Made by a program: the position numbers and the translations under genes. 64,000 nt of DNA from UBA1924 sp963976625 (GTDB lineage: Bacteria; Planctomycetota; Phycisphaerae; Phycisphaerales; UBA1924): NCBI GenBank assembly GCA_963976625.1, contig CAXBLA010000001.1, positions 163,101 to 227,100 on the forward strand. The letters run 5' to 3'. Below the pieces are notes generated by a model. The model was not told the DNA's origin, did no database searches, and saw nothing but the letters and a program-made list of their open reading frames with translations. Positions 1 to 9,049 of this stretch are shown here, one piece after another. Each line of letters starts with the position of its first letter. Positions within the stretch are counted from its first letter, which is position 1.

Positions 1-1
1 C

Positions 2-235
2 TCGTTCAACGAGATCGTCGACGCGATCAACGAAGCCCTGAGTACCCGCGTAAGCCCCGAATACTTCGATATGCCCGAGGCCATGGTCTCAACCTATCAG
101 CACTACACCTGCGCCGATATGTCCGCCACCAAGCAGGGGCTCAACTGGTCACCGGCGTGGTCCCCGATCGATGCGATGATCCGCTACGCCCGCCAAATCG
201 CGGCCGATCGCTCAAGCTCGCATGTCCATTCCTGA
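2..235 (+). CDS. ADP-glyceromanno-heptose 6-epimerase-like, C-terminal fragment
   Basis: An open frame enters from the left edge and ends with TGA at 233-235, giving 77 residues. The tail carries a pattern typical of short-chain epimerases of the HldD/RfaD type: a helix beginning FNEIVDAINEAL, then EYFDMPE, then YQHYTCADM. In that family the last two segments precede the final substrate-pocket helices. HldD makes ADP-L-glycero-D-manno-heptose for lipopolysaccharide core. The downstream UDP-glucuronate decarboxylase on the same strand, 32 bases away, fits a nucleotide-sugar cluster. Only the C-terminus is visible, so another NAD-dependent sugar epimerase is possible. Confidence 0.6.
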   Translation, partial: SFNEIVDAINEALSTRVSPEYFDMPEAMVSTYQHYTCADMSATKQGLNWSPAWSPIDAMIRYARQIAADRSSSHVHS

Positions 236-267
236 TTTAGTGTTCAGACTCTGAAAGAAGCCCCTCC

Positions 268-1239
268 ATGCCAATCAAACGCGTACTCGTCACCGGCGGT
301 GCAGGATTCTTGGGCAGCCACCTCTGCGAGCGACTCGTCGGCGACGGGCACGATGTCATCTGCCTTGACAACTTCTTCACCTCGCAAAAAACCAATGTAC
401 TCCATTTGCTCAACTACAACAACTTCGAGCTCGTCCGCCACGATGTGACCCACCCGATCTGGCTCGAGGTCGACGAGATCTACAACCTCGCGTGCCCAGC
501 CGCCCCGGGGCATTACCAGTACAACCCGATCAAGACCATGAAGACCTCCGTCATGGGCGCGATCAACACGCTGGGCATGGCCAAGCGGTGCGGGGCCAAA
601 ATCCTCCAAGCATCCACCTCCGAAGTCTACGGCGACCCAACCGTCCACCCCCAGCCCGAGTCCTACCGTGGCAATGTCAACCCCATCGGACCACGCGCCT
701 GCTACGACGAGGGCAAACGAGCCGCCGAAACACTCTTTGCCGATTACCACCGTAAGCACGGCTTGAGCATCCGCGTGGCCCGTATCTTCAACACCTACGG
801 CCCGCGCATGCACCCATTCGATGGTCGCGTCGTGTCCAACTTCATCCTCCAAGCTCTTCAAAACAAAGACATCACCATCTTCGGCGATGGCTCCCAGACC
901 CGCTCATTCTGTTACCGTGATGACCTCGTCGAAGGGCTCATCCGCCTGATGGAGACCGATGATTCGCATTATCTGCCGGTCAATATCGGGAATCCGAACG
1001 AGTTCACCATCAAGCAACTCGCCGAGAAAGTGATCGAGCTTACGGGCTCAACAAGCCAGCTGAACTTTGAGGACCTGCCCGAGGACGACCCGCTCCAGCG
1101 TCAGCCAGACATCACGCGGGCCAAGGCCATCCTGGACTGGTCACCGACGATTGAGCTTGAGCAAGGGCTCGAACGCACCATCGCGTACTTCCGCTCGATC
1201 GACCTGGCCGACTTCCGGGCGCCGTCGCCAAACCACTAG
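268..1239 (+). CDS. uxs: UDP-glucuronate decarboxylase (UDP-xylose synthase), SDR family
   Basis: This 323-residue protein is an extended short-chain dehydrogenase. It has the NAD-binding glycine motif TGGAGFLG at residues 9-16, the STSEVYG segment at 116-122, and the catalytic pair Tyr146/Lys150 in YDEGK. The stretches NLACPAAPGHYQ and ARIFNTYGPRM are characteristic of UDP-glucuronate decarboxylases, which convert UDP-glucuronate to UDP-xylose via a 4-keto intermediate. Length matches bacterial UXS. ATG at 268 follows a purine-rich GAAAGAAG about 10 bases upstream. It lies just after a heptose epimerase-like gene, which suggests a role in surface polysaccharide precursor supply. A related dTDP-glucose dehydratase is less likely. 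Confidence 0.9.
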   Translation: MPIKRVLVTGGAGFLGSHLCERLVGDGHDVICLDNFFTSQKTNVLHLLNYNNFELVRHDVTHPIWLEVDEIYNLACPAAPGHYQYNPIKTMKTSVMGAINTLGMAKRCGAKILQASTSEVYGDPTVHPQPESYRGNVNPIGPRACYDEGKRAAETLFADYHRKHGLSIRVARIFNTYGPRMHPFDGRVVSNFILQALQNKDITIFGDGSQTRSFCYRDDLVEGLIRLMETDDSHYLPVNIGNPNEFTIKQLAEKVIELTGSTSQLNFEDLPEDDPLQRQPDITRAKAILDWSPTIELEQGLERTIAYFRSIDLADFRAPSPNH

Positions 1240-1278
1240 CGCAATGCACACTGTTCTAGAATCTGATAGGATACCCAC

Positions 1279-2004
1279 ATGATCGTTCCACGGTTCACAC
1301 AAGATCGGTGCGTCATCCTCTCCGACAGCGGCGTCGAGTCGCTCCTCGCGTGCGCGATGGCCAATGAACAGCAACAAATCTCCGGCAAAGACACCGTCGG
1401 CACTTCGATTGTTCTCCCCGGATGGTGGGAGTGGACCCAGGAGATCGACCTGATGATCTCCGCCGTGGACCCGGCGATTGTCCAGCAGGCCAGCGTGTAC
1501 GCCCTCGATATCTTCCCGAATCAATCCGTGTACCCGCCCGACGATCAACGATTGCTCAACGAGAGCCCAATCGGCGCGATCCAGTCGCGGATGCTCCTCG
1601 AAGCCGCCCAGATCGCGATGCGGGCCGGCATCCGCAAGGTGGTCTGGCCAATCCGGATCATGCGTCCAGAGACCACGCTCGCCCCAGATCAGACAGCGGA
1701 TAACTTGGTCGATGAGATCGGCAACGCGATTGATCGTGCATTGCTCGCCGCTCGCCTTGCCTCGCTCGATGCGGGCCAAGAGACCGCCGTCGATGTCGTC
1801 ATCGAGACGCCCTTTGTGGATCTTTCCAATACGCAGATTGCTGAGCTGGCCACGGATCTCGCGGTTCCGCTGGAGACCTGCTGGTGGAACCACGCCCCGA
1901 CGCTACTCAACGCTCAAGAGCGTATGGATTTCTATCGTTCGGGCTCCCGGCGTTCATCGGCTCAGATCGAGCACAAGCAGCCGACTCAATCCCCGGTGAA
2001 CTAG
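1279..2004 (+). CDS. QueC-like PP-loop protein, apparently degenerate
   Basis: This is a 241-residue soluble protein with no signal peptide. Two places recall QueC (7-cyano-7-deazaguanine synthase). Near the N-terminus, CVILSDSGVESLLACAMA sits where a PP-loop SGGxDS would be. Near the C-terminus, PFVDLSNTQIAELATDLAVP is followed by TCWWN, resembling the QueC segment that leads into the zinc cysteines. The ATP-binding SGG is changed, and no four-cysteine zinc cluster follows. ATG at 1279 has AGGA about 8 bases upstream. No other queuosine genes are visible nearby. It may be a repurposed or catalytically dead paralogue; the family link is by eye and moderate. Confidence 0.5.
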   Translation: MIVPRFTQDRCVILSDSGVESLLACAMANEQQQISGKDTVGTSIVLPGWWEWTQEIDLMISAVDPAIVQQASVYALDIFPNQSVYPPDDQRLLNESPIGAIQSRMLLEAAQIAMRAGIRKVVWPIRIMRPETTLAPDQTADNLVDEIGNAIDRALLAARLASLDAGQETAVDVVIETPFVDLSNTQIAELATDLAVPLETCWWNHAPTLLNAQERMDFYRSGSRRSSAQIEHKQPTQSPVN

Positions 2005-2071
2005 CCCAATCAGCCTGCAAGAGCCGGCGTACGCTGGGTATTGGCGCGATGGTGGCGTAAACTTGGCAGCC

Positions 2072-3889
2072 ATGCCAACACTCAACACCCCATCGGATTC
2101 CACCCGCCCCGCCTACCTCAACGCCACCACCGGGTGCGTTGGTCTGTGGACGCAGACACTCATCCCGACGACCCGCGACGCGCCGGGCGACGCGGTCACT
2201 CCATCGCACATCTTCCTCGCCCGGGCCGGGTTCGTGCGTCAGGTCGGCGCGGGGATCTACAACTACCTGCCACTGGCATGGCGTTCGCTGCGCAAGGTCT
2301 CCGAGATCGTCCGCCAAGAGATGGACGCGGCCGGTGCTTCCGAGATGCTCATGCCCGCGTTGATGCCCATGGAACTCTACGCCGACACCAAACGCGACCA
2401 AGACTACGGCGACCTGCTCTTCTCCCTCGAAGACCGCCACGGCCGCAAGACCGCCCTGGGACCCACGCACGAAGAAGTCATCACCGACCTGATGTGCAGC
2501 GCACTGACCTCGTACAAGCAGTTCCCCCTGAATTTGTACCAAATCCAGACCAAGTTCCGCGACGAGGCCCGCCCTCGGGCCGGGTTGCTACGCTGCCGCG
2601 AGTTCATTATGAAGGACGCCTATTCCTTCCATATCGAGCTCGAGGGCGAAGCCGGGCTCAACGCGGTATACGACAAGATGTACCAGGCATACACCAACAT
2701 TTTCACCCGTTGCGGGCTGGATTTCTCGGCTGTCGAAGCCGACGCCGGTCCCATCGGTGGATCTGCATCGCACGAGTTCATGGTCAACTGTGCATCCGGT
2801 GAGGACACGATTCTGGTCTGTCCTGATTCGGGATACGCCGCGAATGTGGAAAAAGCCGAGATCGGCGAGCGGGCATGGTCATTCAAAGTCGCTGCCAGCG
2901 ACGAGATCACCAAGCACCACACCCCCGGCATGCCAGGGATCGAGGGCGTCGCCGAGCACCTTGGCACCCAGGCCAGCGGCATGCTCAAGTCCATCGTCTT
3001 CCAGACCAACGAGGACACCCCACGCTGGGTCGTCGCGGTGGTTCGCGGCGATCACGCCGTCAACGAAGCCAAGGTCCGCGATGCCGTGGGCGCTGGTGTA
3101 GAGCTTGCCCCAGAGAAGGAAGCCATCGCCGCCGGATTCCACATCGGGTATGTCTCGCCAAGAGCCGCGCTGTCGATCCCCTCGACTTTGGTCGTCGATC
3201 CCGACGCGCTGTCAGCCGCTTCATGGGCGACCGGTGCCGACGCAAAAGACCACCACATCACCGGGTTCAACTGGTCACGCGATATGGCTCCGCTGATCGC
3301 GGACAAGAAGATCCAGGTCGCCGACATCCGCGATGCCCAAGCTGGCGATCCGTCGCCACGCGCAGCTGGCGCGTTGCTCGAAGAACGACGCGGGATCGAA
3401 GTGGGGCACATCTTCAAGCTCGGCACGAAGTACTCCGAAGCAATGGGGCTCTCCGTGCTTGATAAGCAGCAAAAGAAGCAGGATGTCATCATGGGCTGCT
3501 ACGGCATCGGTGTCTCGCGGACGCTCTCGGCGTGCGTGGAGATGTCCCACGACGACAACGGGATAATCTGGCCAGCCGCCATCGCCCCGTACCATGTCCA
3601 GATCGTAGTGATCAAGCCCAAGGACGAGGGCGTGATCGACGCCGCCAAGGCCCTGGCCGAAGAACTCGCTGGGCAAGGCATGGATGTGCTGATCGACGAT
3701 CGCGACGATCGCCCGGGCTCCAAGTTCAAGGACGCCGACCTGATTGGTATCCCCGCTCGGTTTATCATTTCAGCCAAGACGATCGAACAGGGCCAGGTCG
3801 AGTTCAAAGCCCGATCGAGCGAAGGCCGGGCCGAGCTGATCGAGCGTGATCAGGCGGTCGATCAAGCCCTCGCGGCTCTGGCCAAATAA
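2072..3889 (+). CDS. proS: Prolyl-tRNA synthetase, bacterial type
   Basis: This is a class II aminoacyl-tRNA synthetase that charges tRNA-Pro in the cytoplasm. Near the N-terminus it has the region LARAGFVRQVGAGIYNYLPL. The ALGPTHEE and FRDEARPRAGLLRCREF segments (motif 2) come next, followed by an inserted domain of roughly 200 residues equivalent to the bacterial editing (INS) domain. GCYGIGVSRTL (motif 3) and a C-terminal anticodon-binding domain follow. Length (about 605 residues) fits bacterial ProS. I chose ATG 2072; an in-frame TTG at 2063 is an alternative. No clear Shine-Dalgarno sequence is present. The next gene on the same strand has its own promoter-like element, so proS is probably monocistronic. 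Confidence 0.95.
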   Translation: MPTLNTPSDSTRPAYLNATTGCVGLWTQTLIPTTRDAPGDAVTPSHIFLARAGFVRQVGAGIYNYLPLAWRSLRKVSEIVRQEMDAAGASEMLMPALMPMELYADTKRDQDYGDLLFSLEDRHGRKTALGPTHEEVITDLMCSALTSYKQFPLNLYQIQTKFRDEARPRAGLLRCREFIMKDAYSFHIELEGEAGLNAVYDKMYQAYTNIFTRCGLDFSAVEADAGPIGGSASHEFMVNCASGEDTILVCPDSGYAANVEKAEIGERAWSFKVAASDEITKHHTPGMPGIEGVAEHLGTQASGMLKSIVFQTNEDTPRWVVAVVRGDHAVNEAKVRDAVGAGVELAPEKEAIAAGFHIGYVSPRAALSIPSTLVVDPDALSAASWATGADAKDHHITGFNWSRDMAPLIADKKIQVADIRDAQAGDPSPRAAGALLEERRGIEVGHIFKLGTKYSEAMGLSVLDKQQKKQDVIMGCYGIGVSRTLSACVEMSHDDNGIIWPAAIAPYHVQIVVIKPKDEGVIDAAKALAEELAGQGMDVLIDDRDDRPGSKFKDADLIGIPARFIISAKTIEQGQVEFKARSSEGRAELIERDQAVDQALAALAK

Positions 3890-3930
3890 CCCAAAACCCC
3901 GATATTATCTCATAAATGCCGATTCCGGGC

Positions 3931-3959
3931 TTGACACGGCCCAGCGGTTTCAGGATGAT
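3931..3959 (+). promoter_or_regulatory. Sigma70-like promoter for the S8 protease gene
   Basis: TTGACA at 3931-3936 is followed, after exactly 17 bases, by GATGAT at 3954-3959. The predicted transcript would start near 3966, about 70 bases upstream of the TTG start at 4035. This argues against the longer open frame that begins inside proS. The -35 is a perfect consensus and the -10 matches four of six positions. Confidence 0.5.
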
Positions 3960-4034
3960 GTTTCTTCGTGCTCGGTTCTCGTGCCGGGCACTTTCTTGTG
4001 GACGAACCCAATAGATCAACTCGGAGATCGTGCT

Positions 4035-7000
4035 TTGAACCTTGAAAACCAACTGTCGCAGTGGTCGCATATCCTGATCGCTGTGGCCGGATGTGCCGTT
4101 GCGGCTTCTGTGACCAACGCTCAATCAACAGTCTACCAGCCCGGCACACCCGTCAAGTGGAATTCCGGGCTTGTCGAGCGATCACAACCCATGTCGATCG
4201 CCCAGCTCCGCACCTCCATCAGCCAGCTCGCTACTCGTACAGAACAGTCCCGCGTGCTCGTCAGCCTCAAGGCTCCGCCGGGCAAGTCGCAGCGCCAAGC
4301 ACTCAAGGCATCCGGGCTCGACCTCACCACATCGCTCGGCGGTACGACCTACTTCGCAACGCTCGATCAGCATGCCGATGTCACTCAACTTGCGGGTTCC
4401 TCGATCGCTTCGATCGCCCCCATCCAACTCGCTCACAAGCTCCACCCGGACCTACAAGCCGAGCTCGTCCATCCCTGGATGCTCTCACAGAACGCGATCA
4501 CAAAGTCTTCCAAACTTAAAGAGCTCGCCGACAGCGGCGTGATGACCGTGAGCGAGCTCAAAGCCCACGATCTCGACCCGCAGGTTGTGGTGGTCGTCCA
4601 GCTGCACCCCGATGTCGCCCGAGCCGCAGAATCCTTACGCCTCGCCGCCACCTACCACGCCAAGCTGCTCTCGCAGGCCGACGCGATCAATACGATCGTC
4701 ATCGCGGTCGACCCGGACCAGATCAAGAAGATCGCCAGCGAAGATGCCGTCATGTGGGTCGAGCCACCGCTCCCCAAGCTCGGCGAGCTCAACGCCGAGA
4801 ACCGCCAGCTCACCGGTGTGAACACGCTCAACACCGCCCCTTACAGCCTCGATGGAACGGGGATCGATGTCTTTGTCTTCGATGCGGGCAAGGTCTCGAG
4901 CCATTCGGACTTTGGTGGTCGACTGACCATCGGGTTGTCTGACACAGATGGCGTCTCGGATCACGCGACTCATGTCGCCGGCACGATCGGTGGTGGTGGC
5001 AATATCAACGCGAATAACCGGGGTATGGCACCCGGGGTCAACCTGATCTCCTACGCCTTCGAGCAAGAGGGTGGGCTCTCAGAGGGCTTCCTTTACACCG
5101 ATCCCGGTGACCTCGAAGCAGACTACAGCGAAGCCATCAGCCTCTATGATGTAGACATCTCCAACAACTCCATCGGCACCAACATCGCACCCAACGGCTA
5201 CCCCTGCGAGTGGACCGGCAACTACGGTACCACCAGCGCGCTCATCGACAGCATCGCTCGAGGATCAATGGGCGATCCGTTCCGCATCGTCTGGGCCAAT
5301 GGCAACGAACGCCAGTCTTTCCGCTGCCAGGGCGATGACAACGGCAATCATGGCGAGTTCTACTCCACTGCGCCTCCGGGCTGCGCCAAGAACCACATCA
5401 CGGTCGGTTCGGTCGATTCCGATACGGATCTGAGCAGCGACTTCAGCTCATGGGGACCAACCGATGATGGTCGGCTCAAGCCTGATATCTCCGCGCCTGG
5501 CTGCCAAGACGGCGGTGATAGAGGTGTCACCTCCACGAGTTCCTTCGGAGGCTACACCGTCAAGTGCGGCACCTCGATGGCCGCCCCGACCGTCACCGGG
5601 ATCTCGGCGCTGATCTTGCAGCAATACCGGGCGACCTTCCCCGAGCTCAACGATCCGATGAACGCAACACTCAAGGCACTCCTCGCCAACACTGCGGTGG
5701 ATCGTGGCAATGTGGGCCCAGACTACAAGTACGGTTACGGCTCGGTCCGCGCGGTCCCGGCTATTGATACAGTACTCAATGAGAACCTGATCGAGTCTGA
5801 GGTCGCCCAAGGCGCGACCTACAAAGGCATTATTCTCGTGGGCTCTGGCGAGAGCGAACTCAAGGTCACGATGGCTTGGGACGATGCGCCGGCGGCCTCC
5901 AATGTCACCAACAGCCTCGTCAACGACCTCGATCTCAAGATCATCGGTTCGGATGGTACGGTCTACCTCCCATGGACCCTCGATCCCGCCAATCCGAATG
6001 CTTCGGCCGTCCAAACAGTTGAGGATCATCTCAACAATATAGAACAGGTCGCCATCCAGAACCCCGCCCCCGGTGCCTACACCGTCGAGGTCAGCGGGTT
6101 CAACATCGCCTCGGGCGATACACAGACCTTCGGGCTCGTCTCCTCCTCAACGCTGGTCAACTGCTCGTCATCGGGCGTGATCAGCATCGGCGGCTCCGTC
6201 TTCACCTGCTCAAGCGAGATCACCGTCCTGGTCAGCGATTGCGATCTCAACACCTCGGATTCAATCACAGACACCGTCGATATCGTGATCGATACAGATT
6301 CGCAATCAAGCCCTCCGCTGGTGCTCACGCTCACCGAATCCGCCCCCGAGTCCGCTCAGTTTGTCGGCTCATTCTTGATCTCGGACACCAACAGAGGAGA
6401 TATCACGGTTGTCCCCGGTGATACGATCCACGCGACCTACATCGATGCCGACGATGGTGAAGGCGGGACCAGCGTGCCCGTCGTCGCCTCCGGGAACATC
6501 GATTGCATGGCCCCTATGGTGGATGCGGTCTCCGTCACCAACATCGAGCCCCGCAAGGCAGATGTGAACATCGATTTCGATGAGGCCGTCAGTGCTACGG
6601 TCCGCTTCGGCACCAGCATGGCCAATCTGACCGGCTCTGCCGGTTCCGGAGCGATCTCAAGTTCGCTGACCATCGGGCTTGGCGGGCTCACCGATAACAC
6701 AGACTATGTGTTTGTCATCGAGGCGCAAGACCGAGCCGGCAACGCCCAGATCGACGACAACAACGGCAATGGCTATGCCTTCTCCACCCCGGACATCCCG
6801 GACTTCTACACCGAAGCCTTCCCCGGAGGGATCGATCTCGAGGGCATGCAGCTCACACTGACACCCGCCGATTCCGTCGATGGATACACCCCAACCATGA
6901 TCCCGCTTCCCGGTGGCGTGCTCCCATTTGATCCAAGCGTGGGCACGCAGCTGAGCCTGAGCGACGATGATTCCGAGTTCGTATCAATCGCCGACGGCCA

Positions 7001-7577
7001 TCAGATTCATGTCTACGACCAATCCTTCGGGAGTTTCTACATCGGATCCAACGGCTACATCACGCTAGACGGCTCCGACAGCGACTATTCTGAGAGCCTC
7101 GATGATCATTTCGATATGGTCCGGGTCTCCGCGATGTTCGATGACCTGAACCCATCGAGTTCGGGCAGTGGGAAGGTCCGCTGGCAGCAGCTCGAAGACC
7201 GCATGGTGATCAGCTACGACGGCATCTATGAGTACTCAGGTTCGACACCCAATATCTTCCAAATTGAGATGCACTTCGATGGGGTGATCGTGATCTCTTG
7301 GGAACGCATCGATATCGACGACGCCATCATCGGCATCTCGGAGGGCAATGGGATCGACCCAGATTTCACAGAATCCGATCTCTCAACCTACCCGGCCCCG
7401 AGCGATTGCCCGGCGGATATGACTGGCGACGACGAACTCGATTTCTTCGATGTCTCCGACTTCCTCGACGCCTTCGGTGCCAAGGACCCCGTCGCGGACT
7501 TCGATGACAACGGCGAGTTCGATTTCTTCGATGTCTCGGCCTTCCTCGACTCCTTCGCCGCCGGGTGCCCGGACTAA
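4035..7577 (+). CDS. Secreted subtilisin-family (S8) protease with dockerin-like C-terminus
   Basis: About 1,180 residues. I chose TTG 4035 because it gives a normal signal peptide (hydrophobic HILIAVAGCAVAASV, then TNAQS) and has GGAG about 8 bases upstream. The open frame continues upstream to 3846 but overlaps proS and spoils the signal. After a long propeptide the S8 triad is complete: Asp283 in VFVFDAG, His313 in DHATHVAG and Ser514 in GTSMAAP. Beta-sandwich regions follow, including a fibronectin III-like stretch around residues 830-920. The end is a pair of EF-hand/dockerin-like repeats (DFFDVSDFLDAF, then DFFDVSAFLDSF). It is likely an extracellular or surface protease; substrate unknown. 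Confidence 0.88.
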   Translation: MNLENQLSQWSHILIAVAGCAVAASVTNAQSTVYQPGTPVKWNSGLVERSQPMSIAQLRTSISQLATRTEQSRVLVSLKAPPGKSQRQALKASGLDLTTSLGGTTYFATLDQHADVTQLAGSSIASIAPIQLAHKLHPDLQAELVHPWMLSQNAITKSSKLKELADSGVMTVSELKAHDLDPQVVVVVQLHPDVARAAESLRLAATYHAKLLSQADAINTIVIAVDPDQIKKIASEDAVMWVEPPLPKLGELNAENRQLTGVNTLNTAPYSLDGTGIDVFVFDAGKVSSHSDFGGRLTIGLSDTDGVSDHATHVAGTIGGGGNINANNRGMAPGVNLISYAFEQEGGLSEGFLYTDPGDLEADYSEAISLYDVDISNNSIGTNIAPNGYPCEWTGNYGTTSALIDSIARGSMGDPFRIVWANGNERQSFRCQGDDNGNHGEFYSTAPPGCAKNHITVGSVDSDTDLSSDFSSWGPTDDGRLKPDISAPGCQDGGDRGVTSTSSFGGYTVKCGTSMAAPTVTGISALILQQYRATFPELNDPMNATLKALLANTAVDRGNVGPDYKYGYGSVRAVPAIDTVLNENLIESEVAQGATYKGIILVGSGESELKVTMAWDDAPAASNVTNSLVNDLDLKIIGSDGTVYLPWTLDPANPNASAVQTVEDHLNNIEQVAIQNPAPGAYTVEVSGFNIASGDTQTFGLVSSSTLVNCSSSGVISIGGSVFTCSSEITVLVSDCDLNTSDSITDTVDIVIDTDSQSSPPLVLTLTESAPESAQFVGSFLISDTNRGDITVVPGDTIHATYIDADDGEGGTSVPVVASGNIDCMAPMVDAVSVTNIEPRKADVNIDFDEAVSATVRFGTSMANLTGSAGSGAISSSLTIGLGGLTDNTDYVFVIEAQDRAGNAQIDDNNGNGYAFSTPDIPDFYTEAFPGGIDLEGMQLTLTPADSVDGYTPTMIPLPGGVLPFDPSVGTQLSLSDDDSEFVSIADGHQIHVYDQSFGSFYIGSNGYITLDGSDSDYSESLDDHFDMVRVSAMFDDLNPSSSGSGKVRWQQLEDRMVISYDGIYEYSGSTPNIFQIEMHFDGVIVISWERIDIDDAIIGISEGNGIDPDFTESDLSTYPAPSDCPADMTGDDELDFFDVSDFLDAFGAKDPVADFDDNGEFDFFDVSAFLDSFAAGCPD

Positions 7578-7613
7578 AGCCCCGCACCGAGCATCCCAAA
7601 CGCCACAAACCTG

Positions 7614-7646
7614 CCCGGCTCGCACTCGCGAGCCGGGTATTTCTTT
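7614..7646 (+). terminator. Rho-independent terminator after the S8 protease gene
   Basis: A perfect 10-bp stem, CCCGGCTCGC (7614-7623) pairing with GCGAGCCGGG (7628-7637), has a 4-base loop and is followed by TATTTCTTT. It lies 37 bases after the stop codon and separates this gene from purD. Confidence 0.85.
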
Positions 7647-7688
7647 GCCCCCTCAAACACCCGAGAACCCTGGAGACTATGATCGGAG

Positions 7689-9026
7689 ATGAGCAACGAT
7701 CAAGCGAATATGACCATCCCCGACACCCTCAATGTCCTCCTGATCGGCGGCGGGGCACGCGAGCATGCCCTGGCCAAGGGGCTCGCCCGATCCCCCCGTT
7801 TGGGCACCCTCTATGCCACCCATATGCAGAATCCTGGCATCGCCAAGCTCGCCCAGCCGGTCGATGTCCCAGTACTGGGCGGCGAGCTCTACCGTTTGGT
7901 CCAGTTCTGCGATCGCCAGCAGGTCGATCTGGTCGTCATCGGTCCAGAGGACCCGTTGGCCGAGGGCTGGGCGGATCAACTGGGCAAACGGGCCGACGGC
8001 TCGTCGCGCATGGTCTTTGGCCCAAACGCTAAAGGCGCCCAGCTCGAAGCCGACAAGGCATACGCGAAACAAATGATGAAGGCCGCCTCCGTGCCCACCG
8101 CCGAGGGGCGCGTGTTCACCCAGCTGGCCCACGCTGAGGAATACCTCAAGAGCCGCGATGAGGTCTTTGTCATCAAAGCTACCGGGCTCGCCAAGGGGAA
8201 GGGCGTGATCGTCCCCCAGACAAACGAAGAGGGCATCAAGGCCGTCCGCGAGATGATGGACAAGCGGGTCTTCGGCGATGCCGGCAAGCAGGTCCTCGTC
8301 GAAGAAAAACTCAACGGCACCGAGGTCTCCGTCCTCGCCCTGCTCGACGGTCACAATATCCTCGTCCTGCCCCCGTGCCAGGATCACAAGCGTCTGGGCG
8401 ATGGCGACACCGGGCCAAACACCGGCGGCATGGGCGCGTTCTGCCCTGCAGAGACCCTTTCCGATCAGGTCATGGCCCAGATCGAGTCCGAGGTGCTCGT
8501 GCCGATCGCCGATGTGCTCCGCCGTGACGAAATCGACTTCCGCGGCGTGCTCTACGCCGGGATCATGCTTACCCCCGCGGGCCCCAAGGTCCTCGAGTTC
8601 AATGTCCGCTTTGGTGATCCGGAGTGCCAGCCGTTGATCTCATTGCTCGAGTCCGATCTGATCGAACTCCTCTGGGCGACGGCCGCGGGCACCCTCGACG
8701 AGGTCGATGTCCAGTTCTCCAAGCAGCACGCCGTGTGCGTGGTCCTCGCGTCCAAGGGCTACCCGCAGGACCCAGAAACCGGGGTGGTCATCGAAGGCAT
8801 CGAAGACGCCGAGAGCGTAGAGGGCGTAAGCGTGCTTCACGCGGGCACCAAGCTGATGGACAACGGCATCCTCGTCACCGCTGGTGGGCGTGTGCTCTCG
8901 GTCAATGCCGTGGGGGATACCGTCGAGCAGGCCCGCGAGCGGGCGTACAAGGCCGCCAAGATGATCCAGTTTGAGGGGGCGCAGATGCGCACCGACATCG
9001 CCCAGAGCGCGACGATCCATAGCTGA
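7689..9026 (+). CDS. purD: Phosphoribosylamine--glycine ligase
   Basis: This is GAR synthetase, the second step of de novo purine synthesis, joining glycine to phosphoribosylamine with ATP. It opens with the PurD N-terminal signature VLLIGGGAREHALAKGLARS, followed by VVIGPEDPLAEG. The ATP-grasp segments are FVIKATGLAKGKGVIV and EEKLNGTEVSVLALLDG. GDGDTGPNTGGMGAFCPA and FNVRFGDPECQPLI are highly diagnostic. Length of 445 residues is normal. The start is uncertain: ATG 7689 has GGAG almost touching it, and ATG 7710 (MTIPDTLN) is an alternative close to the first beta strand. It appears monocistronic, placed after a strong terminator. Confidence 0.95.
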   Translation: MSNDQANMTIPDTLNVLLIGGGAREHALAKGLARSPRLGTLYATHMQNPGIAKLAQPVDVPVLGGELYRLVQFCDRQQVDLVVIGPEDPLAEGWADQLGKRADGSSRMVFGPNAKGAQLEADKAYAKQMMKAASVPTAEGRVFTQLAHAEEYLKSRDEVFVIKATGLAKGKGVIVPQTNEEGIKAVREMMDKRVFGDAGKQVLVEEKLNGTEVSVLALLDGHNILVLPPCQDHKRLGDGDTGPNTGGMGAFCPAETLSDQVMAQIESEVLVPIADVLRRDEIDFRGVLYAGIMLTPAGPKVLEFNVRFGDPECQPLISLLESDLIELLWATAAGTLDEVDVQFSKQHAVCVVLASKGYPQDPETGVVIEGIEDAESVEGVSVLHAGTKLMDNGILVTAGGRVLSVNAVGDTVEQARERAYKAAKMIQFEGAQMRTDIAQSATIHS

Positions 9027-9049
9027 TCGAGTTGATTTAAACTAGATGT

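Noticed and set aside
244..861. Minus-strand frame opposite the UXS gene
   Set aside because: Shadow of a confident gene; Val/Asp/Gly-rich composition with no motif.
3846..4034. Extended N-terminus of the S8 protease frame beginning inside proS
   Set aside because: It overlaps the proS end, buries the signal peptide, and a consensus promoter lies at 3931-3959, downstream of that start.
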